64,000 bases of DNA from the NCBI RefSeq assembly GCF_002811925.1, contig NZ_NPDS01000001.1:649001-713000 (forward strand). The letters are read 5' to 3'. The translations under genes and the position numbers were made by a program. A model generated the notes under the pieces. The model made no database searches and was not told the DNA's origin. It was given only the letters and a program-made list of their open reading frames with translations. Of this stretch, positions 51,871 to 64,000 are shown piece after piece (within the stretch, counting starts at the first letter, position 1; every line of letters begins with the position of its first letter). This DNA is from Leptospira barantonii. GTDB taxonomy: Bacteria > Spirochaetota > Leptospiria > Leptospirales > Leptospiraceae.

Positions 51871-51874
<4 letters not shown>
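50525..51874 (+). CDS. miaB: tRNA-2-methylthio-N6-dimethylallyladenosine synthase MiaB
   Basis: A 449-aa methylthiotransferase. The N-terminal UPF0004 domain has [24 protein letters not shown] and GVLGCMAQ (three cluster cysteines). The radical SAM motif is [18 protein letters not shown], followed by [15 protein letters not shown], and a C-terminal TRAM domain ending [16 protein letters not shown]. It adds the methylthio group at A37 of tRNAs reading U-starting codons. The stop overlaps the next gene by 4 bp. Confidence 0.95.
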
Positions 51875-53724
<1,850 letters not shown>

Positions 53725-53762
53725 CCCGGGAAAATCCGCTGGTTAGTGTTAGAATTAATACG

Positions 53763-54593
53763 ATGAGTCAAAAAAACGCGATCATTTGGCATCTCACTTC
53801 AGGAAAAGAATTCCCGATTCAAATCTGGAAGCACCCTCGTGTAAACATAGAATTGAGCAAGGTTTCCCTCGACGGACTCGGCGCGATCGATTTGATGAAA
53901 GCCGACATTCATATCTTTTTCCTTTCCGTAAGTTTGCAGGAATGGAATCAAATCCGAGAATTCATCCGCAAATTCGAACTACATCCATACGTAAGTTTGA
54001 TCATGGTTTATTCCGACGACGCCGAGAAAATCAACGGGGTCGTACCGGAAACCGGCAAAATCGAAGTACTCGAACATCCGGTTCATCCTAGAAACTTAAG
54101 ACTCATTCTCGATAGAACGATACAATCCGAATTTTACAAACTCGCGGCCAACGAAATCGGAAACAGTTGTCTGACCAATATCGGATTTTTTGAAGGTGTA
54201 TTCGAACTCGCACAAAAAGAATACAAGGACGCGACCAAGGCCAACGAAGCGCTCCAAGCCATCTTAGAATTCGAATCCAAAGTTAAAAAGAACAACGAAG
54301 AAATCAACAAGGCCCTCGAAAGAGTCAACGAACTCAAGAATAAGGAACTTCTCGCGCTTCACGAAAGGCTGAAAGTTTCGGAGATTTTGGATTCGATGAA
54401 AACTCAGGAATTGAAGGATGCTCTCGATTTCAAAAAGGCGACCGAACAAGCATTAGATTATTCTCATATAGAAGAGATTCAACTCGATAAGATTTTGGAA
54501 GCGCAGGATCGTCTGTTCGCTTATACCGAAAAGGAAATCAAGGATCTGATCGAAGAGAATCGAAGTCTGAAAAAACGTTTGGGAATCCAGTAA
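53763..54593 (+). CDS. Coiled-coil protein with receiver-like N-terminal part
   Basis: A 276-aa protein (ATG 53763; the longer frame from 53685 overlaps the permease gene). The first 125 residues alternate sheets and helices ([68 protein letters not shown]) much like a response-regulator fold, but the phosphorylatable Asp is not evident. The remainder is a long coiled coil. It directly follows the permease gene, so it is probably in that operon. Function unknown. Confidence 0.65.
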   Translation: MSQKNAIIWHLTSGKEFPIQIWKHPRVNIELSKVSLDGLGAIDLMKADIHIFFLSVSLQEWNQIREFIRKFELHPYVSLIMVYSDDAEKINGVVPETGKIEVLEHPVHPRNLRLILDRTIQSEFYKLAANEIGNSCLTNIGFFEGVFELAQKEYKDATKANEALQAILEFESKVKKNNEEINKALERVNELKNKELLALHERLKVSEILDSMKTQELKDALDFKKATEQALDYSHIEEIQLDKILEAQDRLFAYTEKEIKDLIEENRSLKKRLGIQ

Positions 54594-54692
54594 ACTTTTA
54601 CCGTTCCATAATTCTTTTGTTTATTCATAACCTCGTGTTTTCGGCGCGATCCATCTTGTCGTTAAACCTCGCCTTCATTCGTATAACAACGA

Positions 54693-55502
54693 TTAGTCTC
54701 TAAAAAGTTCTCTGGAGAATTCCTTATAATCCGGAGAATTCTTCCCGAATTTATACTCCGCATACAAAAGTCCGTGTTTCTTCCGGAGAATATCGTATTT
54801 CTCCCTGGATTGATCGTCTCGATTCTTTTTGGAAAGACGATACGCCCTTTCGTAACAGTTCGCAAGAAAACCCTGCGCTTCCGAATCCTCGTAAAACTTG
54901 GTTCCGATCTGAATGTATCGTTCCAAAAGATCCATGGCTTGCAAAAAATTCTTCAGAGCGAGTTGATGTTTGATGTATTCCCTATAAATCCCGGCTTGTA
55001 GTTCGCGATACGCGTCCGCATCTCGAACTTTTTCGTTTTGAATTCTTTCCAAAGAATTCATCGCCCCGACTAAAAGATGAATCGAATCGGATCTCGCCTT
55101 GTTTAAATCCCTAGTAAGAGATCGTTCGAAATTCTCTTTACGATTTTTTCTTTGCCACTCGTAACGATCCGCTTCGAAGGTCTGTTGGTCGAATTCTTTT
55201 CGTTTCAAATCCGCGAGATCGTTCGCCTTTCTAAAACGATCCATCGCGGTCAAAAAATCTTCCTTGGATTTTTCAAAAAGAGTTTTGGAATTCTCTTCGC
55301 TCGCATTCCCTAAGATATCCAAGTCTTGGAATTGAAGACCGTCCTTGCCCCAATCCGATTCCTTGTCGCTTCCTTCCGGAATCAGAATTTCGATTTTTTT
55401 TTCGTTGGGAACCTGTTCGCCAAAAAGGATCAGGGGAGAATGGAGAATAAAAAACGAAATCGTAAACGTGAAAACTTTATGATAAAAGGAAGAATGGTTC
55501 AT
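54693..55502 (-). CDS. Exported helical protein, function unknown
   Basis: A 269-aa protein starting [20 protein letters not shown] with a probable cleavable signal peptide (ending LFGEQ). The mature part is strongly helical and charged ([44 protein letters not shown]) and includes TPR-like pairs ([38 protein letters not shown]). Probably periplasmic. A longer start at 55541 adds a basic lead that spoils the signal peptide. Confidence 0.65.
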   Translation of the reverse strand: MNHSSFYHKVFTFTISFFILHSPLILFGEQVPNEKKIEILIPEGSDKESDWGKDGLQFQDLDILGNASEENSKTLFEKSKEDFLTAMDRFRKANDLADLKRKEFDQQTFEADRYEWQRKNRKENFERSLTRDLNKARSDSIHLLVGAMNSLERIQNEKVRDADAYRELQAGIYREYIKHQLALKNFLQAMDLLERYIQIGTKFYEDSEAQGFLANCYERAYRLSKKNRDDQSREKYDILRKKHGLLYAEYKFGKNSPDYKEFSRELFRD

Positions 55503-55647
55503 CGGGGATCTATCTCGGAGCAAAGAAGAAACGCGGAACAACGCGAATCGACTTTGAAAAAAAATATCTTAGGTCAATTTAGGATTGGTCGCCGATGGCC
55601 GTCATCAAAAAATTAGATCGAAAACAAACGAGAAAGAGTAACAAAGA

Positions 55648-56094
55648 ATGAAAGAAGTTTCGGTTCCCGCGACCAAAAGAATCGCACTCGTAGCACACGA
55701 CAATCGCAAGGAAGACTTGGTAACCTGGGTCAAAACACATCGGGAAATCTTATCCAGACATCATCTGTTCGGTACGGGAACGACCGGAAAATTGATAAAC
55801 GAAGAAGTGGAATTGCCCGTTTACCGATTTTTATCCGGACCGTTAGGCGGAGATCAACAGATCGGCGCGAAAATCGCGGAAGGGGATCTGGACATCGTGA
55901 TCTTTTTCTGGGATCCTCTCACTGCGCAACCCCACGACCCGGACGTAAAGGCTCTTTTAAGAATAGCAGTACTTTATAATATTCCAATGGCTTGTAACCG
56001 CTCTACGGCGGACTATATGATCAGTTCTCCTCAGTTTACGACTTCTTACAAAAAGGTTCTTTTGGATTACGAAACGAAAATCCGAAGAGATTGA
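55648..56094 (+). CDS. mgsA: Methylglyoxal synthase
   Basis: A 148-aa protein with all hallmarks of MgsA: VAHDNRKEDLVTW near residue 16, the phosphate loop GTGTTGKLI at 42-50, SGPLGGDQQIGAKIAEGDLDIVIFFWDPL (catalytic aspartates near 80-89) and AVLYNIPMACNRSTADYMI. It converts dihydroxyacetone phosphate to methylglyoxal and phosphate, a bypass for sugar-phosphate stress. Full length for the family. The next gene starts 12 bp downstream. Confidence 0.93.
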   Translation: MKEVSVPATKRIALVAHDNRKEDLVTWVKTHREILSRHHLFGTGTTGKLINEEVELPVYRFLSGPLGGDQQIGAKIAEGDLDIVIFFWDPLTAQPHDPDVKALLRIAVLYNIPMACNRSTADYMISSPQFTTSYKKVLLDYETKIRRD

Positions 56095-56106
56095 TCGAAC
56101 GAAACT

Positions 56107-56703
56107 ATGAACTTTCTTTCGCGTATTTTTTCGGGAACTTCCGAAGCCGTCCCGCCTTTACAGTTTTCGCCCGAGGCGATCGAAGAGGTGCGTGCACATC
56201 TTGAAAATCGTCCGAGTTCCGCGTTTCAGATCAGAATCGAAAGAAAAAACAAACATTCCAACGTTCAAGTCGGTTACGATCGAAAGAAGAACGTAAAGAC
56301 GATCCATTCTTATCCGATCGTCGTCGAGATGAGCGAGATCGACGAAATCTGTTTGGAAGGATCGCGTATCGATTGGGACGCCTTGAACCGAGAATTTAGA
56401 ATTCATCCGGACGTGGACTTGGATGTGGAATACGGAACGATTCTGAACCGATTTAAGATTCGGATCAACCGGAATCTATTCAAGGACGATCAACCGCGCG
56501 TATATCAAAACGTCGACGGACTTCCGGATTGGGTTCCTATACAAATTAGAAAATTAGAATTCTCTAAAATAGAAATTCGGGAAAGAATTTGGTTTCTGGA
56601 TTTGACGGAACGACACGAGATCGAAGAGATTTTAAAGATCGAAAAGGAAATCGCGGAGGAAATTCTGGATTATTTCAGCGAATTTCCGATCCGCCGCGAC
56701 TGA
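56107..56703 (+). CDS. HesB/IscA-like fold protein lacking cluster cysteines
   Basis: A 198-aa protein. Residues 15-115 (PLQFSPEAIEEVRAHLENRP, SAFQIRIERKNKHSNVQVGYD, VVEMSEIDEICLEGSRIDWD) follow the HesB/IscA scaffold, but the three cysteines that bind iron-sulfur clusters are absent. The remaining 80 residues are helical and acidic, with no clear family. It is probably co-transcribed with mgsA. Iron-sulfur transfer is unlikely; a structural or regulatory role is an open guess. Confidence 0.55.
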   Translation: MNFLSRIFSGTSEAVPPLQFSPEAIEEVRAHLENRPSSAFQIRIERKNKHSNVQVGYDRKKNVKTIHSYPIVVEMSEIDEICLEGSRIDWDALNREFRIHPDVDLDVEYGTILNRFKIRINRNLFKDDQPRVYQNVDGLPDWVPIQIRKLEFSKIEIRERIWFLDLTERHEIEEILKIEKEIAEEILDYFSEFPIRRD

Positions 56704-56727
56704 AAAATCGTCGAATCACAGTTTCGA

Positions 56728-60758
<4,031 letters not shown>

Positions 60759-60898
60759 TGAACTCTTAATTTGCCTCTATCTTCTCAATAAATGGCCGTA
60801 AGAGACATAATTTCAAGGACTTTTTAGAATCTAAGGGTACAGAAACTTGTCTTTCGATGAATGAAAATCCTAATATTTAAAGAGTTCGTTTGGCAACT

Positions 60899-61219
60899 TT
60901 AAAGAAGGGGACGGAATTCGTTGATTAGAAGAGCCTTGGAAGGAATTTGACCATAATTCGTTTCAGTCAAAGGTTGAAGAGGACGGAACTCCCTATATAT
61001 TAACGAAGGCTCAATCGTAATTTTGGGGTCCTGAAAAGAATCCGGGGCCACAGTTCCATGATTTTGTTTCCAACTATCATGGTGTTCCTGCCACATTTCG
61101 CGTTTCGCACGATTTTCAGAAAGCTCTGTTCTTGTTTCCCTAAGAATAAAATCCAAGATTAGAATATAATTTCTAAATCTTTTTTCAATATTATTCAGTT
61201 CTTCCAAGGAAGCTTCCAT
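60899..61219 (-). CDS. Hypothetical protein
   Basis: A 106-aa protein. The N-terminal half is helical (LEELNNIEKRFRNYILILDF ... ENRAKREMWQEHHD), and the C-terminal half is proline-rich and irregular. No signal peptide, membrane span or known motif. It lies 45 bp downstream of the DUF1564-like gene in the same direction and could share its transcript. The frame is modest in length, so it may not be a functional gene. Confidence 0.45.
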   Translation of the reverse strand: MEASLEELNNIEKRFRNYILILDFILRETRTELSENRAKREMWQEHHDSWKQNHGTVAPDSFQDPKITIEPSLIYREFRPLQPLTETNYGQIPSKALLINEFRPLL

Positions 61220-61263
61220 ACCTGTTTTGAATATCGGATTACGCGATTGAAAAAAACGGAAAA

Positions 61264-61782
61264 TTATGCACTATTCAACTCGAAATTCTTACCTCGCATT
61301 AGTTTTTTTAAAATTAATTTCCGATTCGAAAAGATTGTAAAATAAAAGTGGAAGGGTCGTGTGTCTTCTCGCTCCGATTTTAAAGGCCCTCCTTGCAGAT
61401 TTTTATGCTGAGAATCTTCTTCTTTATCTAAATCTACAAGTCGAGAAAAAAATCTGCAAATCGAGATTCCGAAATAAAAACCGGCGAATTTTGCTTCATA
61501 CCAATCTTGATAATCGGGACGGAACGAATATCGAATCAATTGTTGATTCTTAGATTGGTAGAGAGTTTTTCTAAAAGCGGAATCCTGAAATTTAGAGAAT
61601 AGATTTCTTTTTTGAAATTTAAACAATAAGTAATGAAAGTAATTTTTTAAAGTTCGGTGTTTCTTTATTTGCTTTCGGACAAATCCTTCCAAATGTATTG
61701 GGACTAACAGATCGGAAGGTCCTGTATCTTTTTTAGATTTCCCCTTGAATTCAGTAAAATCCTGTAAACGATTTTCAATCAT
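61264..61782 (-). CDS. DUF1564 family protein (second copy)
   Basis: A 172-aa basic protein. The core YQSKNQQLIRYSFRPDYQDW followed by EAKFAGFYFGISICRFFSRLVDL matches the same region of the 158-aa protein at 6528, and fits the DUF1564 pattern (Q-x-L-I/V-R-x-x-F-R-P ... DW ... GIS). Upstream is a leader region rich in Lys. Function unknown. Copies of this family are scattered through Leptospira genomes. Confidence 0.6.
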   Translation of the reverse strand: MIENRLQDFTEFKGKSKKDTGPSDLLVPIHLEGFVRKQIKKHRTLKNYFHYLLFKFQKRNLFSKFQDSAFRKTLYQSKNQQLIRYSFRPDYQDWYEAKFAGFYFGISICRFFSRLVDLDKEEDSQHKNLQGGPLKSEREDTRPFHFYFTIFSNRKLILKKLMRGKNFELNSA

Positions 61783-61842
61783 TTCGAACCTCTATCGAGT
61801 ACAGTTCTAAGAGTTACACGAAGAGAGTATGAAATGAAAGAA

Positions 61843-62784
61843 TTATGAAAAAGATTTTAAGACGGCAATATGTGCTTCCACCGATTCGGCTAAAGCCTTA
61901 AGGTCGTAACCCCCTTCTAAAAAAGACAGAACTTTACCTTGACAAATTTTCTCTGCACTTTCGAGAACAATACGAGAAAGTTGTTCATAACCATTCGTTG
62001 TGATATTCATTCCTCCTAAAGGATCATCTTTATGTGCATCGAAGCCTGCGGAAATTAGAATTATATTCGGTTCAAATTGTTCCATTGTCGGAATAACGAT
62101 TTCTTTAAATTTTTGAATGTAGATTTGATCTCCAGAATTTGCTTGCATCGGAATATTCTTCGTAGTTCCGACTCCATCTCCGTCACCAATTTCCGTTGAA
62201 GCACCGGTCATCGGGTAGAATGGAAATTGATGAATAGATAGATAAAAAATATTTGGATCCCTATAGAAAATCTCCTGAGTGCCATTGCCATGATGAACAT
62301 CCCAATCAATAATAAAAATTTTCTTAAATCCATTCTTTTGCAAATATCGAGCCGAGATAGCTACGTTGTTTAGCATACAAAAACCCATAATGCGATTGTG
62401 CTCAGCATGATGTCCGGGCGGTCTTAAAAGTGAAAAGCCGTTCTTTATATTGCTTGAAATCAAAGCGTCGGCTAAAGTAATTCCGGAATTTGCGGCGGAA
62501 TAAGCCGCGACCCATGACTTCTCCGTAAAAGGCGTATCAGAGTCGAAATATCCTCTTTTATTTTTCGAATCTTCTATTCTTTGAATGAGGTAGTTTGAGT
62601 GAATTTCATTATAAAACTTGGGATTAACTTCTTTTAATTTTGGAAAGTATAAGGAACTGAAATAGCTTGTTTGTTGCAGTTTACTTAGACAGGAAAGAAT
62701 TCGATCGGAGTTTTCAAAATGAGGGATTTTCGGATCGGAATTGTGGTAAATAAAATCCTCAGAGAATATGAATCCAGTGGTCAT
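61843..62784 (-). CDS. Histone-deacetylase-family hydrolase
   Basis: A 313-aa arginase/deacetylase-fold enzyme: ENSDRILSCLSKLQQ, LLRPPGHHAEHNRIMGFCMLNNVA, FIIDWDVHHGNGTQEIFYRDP, FPFYPMTG, ILISAGFDAHKDDPLGGM and FLEGGYDL. The zinc ligands (DVH and GFD), the catalytic HH pair and the Tyr-like GGY are all present. It would act on acetylated small amines or other acyl-amides. ATG 62784 has GGGAGG 6 bases upstream and is preferred to 62820. Divergent from the gene at 62935. Confidence 0.88.
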   Translation of the reverse strand: MTTGFIFSEDFIYHNSDPKIPHFENSDRILSCLSKLQQTSYFSSLYFPKLKEVNPKFYNEIHSNYLIQRIEDSKNKRGYFDSDTPFTEKSWVAAYSAANSGITLADALISSNIKNGFSLLRPPGHHAEHNRIMGFCMLNNVAISARYLQKNGFKKIFIIDWDVHHGNGTQEIFYRDPNIFYLSIHQFPFYPMTGASTEIGDGDGVGTTKNIPMQANSGDQIYIQKFKEIVIPTMEQFEPNIILISAGFDAHKDDPLGGMNITTNGYEQLSRIVLESAEKICQGKVLSFLEGGYDLKALAESVEAHIAVLKSFS

Positions 62785-62934
62785 CTTTTCCTCCCGATCA
62801 ATTTGTTCAGGAAATACCAACGTCTTTCCCGAGTTTTTTCAAAGAGAATGCCTATTATTTTAAATTTCGAACAGTCTTTTTTAGTTGAATGCGTTGAATT
62901 CCGACATTCTATGGAGAACTAAAAAACTTCTTCG

Positions 62935-64000
62935 ATGCTTACGAAACATTTAACCGACGTGAACAAAATAACTCTTATACTTTTCTCTTTTTTGGTTTGG
63001 ACTGTGTCCTTATTTCCCGATTTTGATCTTCCTTTTCCAAAGGGTAGAATGCAAAAGAAGATACCCGAAACAGGTTTTCAAGAACTTAGAGACGTAGAGG
63101 TCGGAGCTCCAGAAGTTTCAAAGAAAAATGCAGGAGATTCCTCATCTCGAAAATCGGAAATTAAAACTCCGATAACCCAATTCAAATCACCGCCCCTTAA
63201 CTCCAAAGCTGAACCGAATACAACTGCGAAAGTAGAAGTCGGAACTCAACAAAAAGAAGAAAACTCAAAGAGGAATACGACCTCACAATCTGTTCAGAAC
63301 GTGATATCTCCGAATTTCTCTAGAGGGATTTATATTTCACAGAGAACATTAAAGAAAACGAAAGAGTTTCAGGAACTGAGGAGAAAAAGCAAAGAGCACG
63401 GAGTAAATTTGTTTGTGATTGATGTGCAACCTGCGCCGCCGTCGAAGCGAATATTAGAAGATTTGATTGCTGAAGGTTTTTATCCAGTCGCGAGGGTTGT
63501 TAACTTTGATGGCGGGCTTCCGACAGAAAAACCTTCAAATCAAAGAATTACATCTATTCATAAATCGATTCGGGCGGCCTGTGAATCTGGTTTTCCTGAA
63601 ATCCAATTAGATTACATTCGATACGCCGATAATCTTCAGTTAAAATTAACCTACGAAACCAGATATAAGAATATTTCTGGCATCATAAAGGATATTCGCA
63701 ATGAAACTCTTAAATGTGACCATCTCCCCTATATAGGAGCCGACATTTTTGGCAGAGTTCCTTTTAATCAAAACGATTCAATCGGACAAAAGGTAGAAGT
63801 TTTTGCTCAGGTTGTGGATGTTCTCTATCCTATGTTATATCCCTCGCACTTTTACGGTATGCCCGCAAGAATCAAGGATCCTTACCAGACCGTTTATGAC
63901 GGAACTCTTCTGACTATAAAGAGATCTCTAAAGACAACGAGGGTGATTCCTTATATTCAAGGATTCAATATGTCCATCGGAAAGTCGGGTCTCAAACTTT
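62935..64000 (+). CDS. Putative glycoside hydrolase (DUF4015-like), truncated by the window
   Basis: Open from ATG 62935 to the right edge, about 355 residues visible. A hydrophobic lead ([18 protein letters not shown]) is a signal peptide or anchor, followed by a Lys/Pro-rich linker to about residue 120. Then [55 protein letters not shown] and [16 protein letters not shown] form the start of a TIM barrel of the DUF4015 putative glycoside hydrolase type, with Asp in LDYIRYAD as a candidate catalytic residue. No other start has a better ribosome binding site. Confidence 0.75.
   Translation, partial: MLTKHLTDVNKITLILFSFLVWTVSLFPDFDLPFPKGRMQKKIPETGFQELRDVEVGAPEVSKKNAGDSSSRKSEIKTPITQFKSPPLNSKAEPNTTAKVEVGTQQKEENSKRNTTSQSVQNVISPNFSRGIYISQRTLKKTKEFQELRRKSKEHGVNLFVIDVQPAPPSKRILEDLIAEGFYPVARVVNFDGGLPTEKPSNQRITSIHKSIRAACESGFPEIQLDYIRYADNLQLKLTYETRYKNISGIIKDIRNETLKCDHLPYIGADIFGRVPFNQNDSIGQKVEVFAQVVDVLYPMLYPSHFYGMPARIKDPYQTVYDGTLLTIKRSLKTTRVIPYIQGFNMSIGKSGLKL

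Overview
The window reads as a chromosomal segment of a pathogenic-clade Leptospira (spirochaete). Reasons: two proteins of the Leptospira-restricted DUF1564 type, many relaxed-lipobox lipoproteins, Lcl/DUF1566-type lipoprotein, frequent TTG/GTG starts, and a short intergenic repeat (GCGGGAACTC) resembling the GTAGGAACTCCCAC words common in this genus. The species cannot be fixed by reading alone.

Layout. 0-9.7 kb: mixed housekeeping and hypothetical genes (DUF2804, Rho antiterminator Rof-like, HGSNAT-like acyltransferase, thiolase, YheT-type hydrolase, two lipoproteins). 9.8-13.9 kb: a stand-alone RND exporter followed by its likely TetR repressor, preceded by two copies of a 28-bp palindromic operator. 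14-15.5 kb: leuA with a complete ribosome-mediated attenuator (19-codon leader peptide with 8 Leu codons, antiterminator, terminator). 15.5-22.2 kb: TPR, holin-like membrane protein, DsbA-like, GAF-GAF-SpoIIE phosphatase, metallophosphoesterase, MORN lipoprotein. 22.2-27.9 kb: four paralogous membrane-anchored AraC-type regulators, one divergent and three in tandem.

28-46 kb is the accessory heart: a minus-strand polymorphic-toxin locus. A 1464-aa lipoprotein, whose N-terminal third is laid out like the anthrax protective-antigen/Vip1 pore-forming subunits, lies 112 bp upstream of a 2486-aa lipoprotein built as SpvB, FG-GAP repeats, Tc-type middle region, YD/Rhs repeats, and a variable toxin tip. 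The tip overlaps its immunity gene (DUF7660-like) by one base. Downstream sits an orphan second tip that repeats the last 146 residues of the Rhs core (two differences) fused to an unrelated RNase-like toxin, with a CPCC-type immunity gene, and then the decayed remnant of a third tip with another candidate immunity gene. Partial duplicates of a neighbouring membrane-protein gene and degenerate GAGCGGTTCC spacers separate the cassettes, suggesting growth by segmental duplication and tip switching.

46-64 kb returns to ordinary genes: two paralogous small lipoproteins bracketing an SPFH/slipin gene and two tRNA ghosts; miaB-lptF/G-coiled-coil operon; mgsA; a pair of secreted TPR and NHL/vWA-like proteins; a histone-deacetylase-like hydrolase; and a truncated DUF4015 glycoside-hydrolase-like gene at the right edge. 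All functional calls are from reading sequence and known family motifs; no database search was run.
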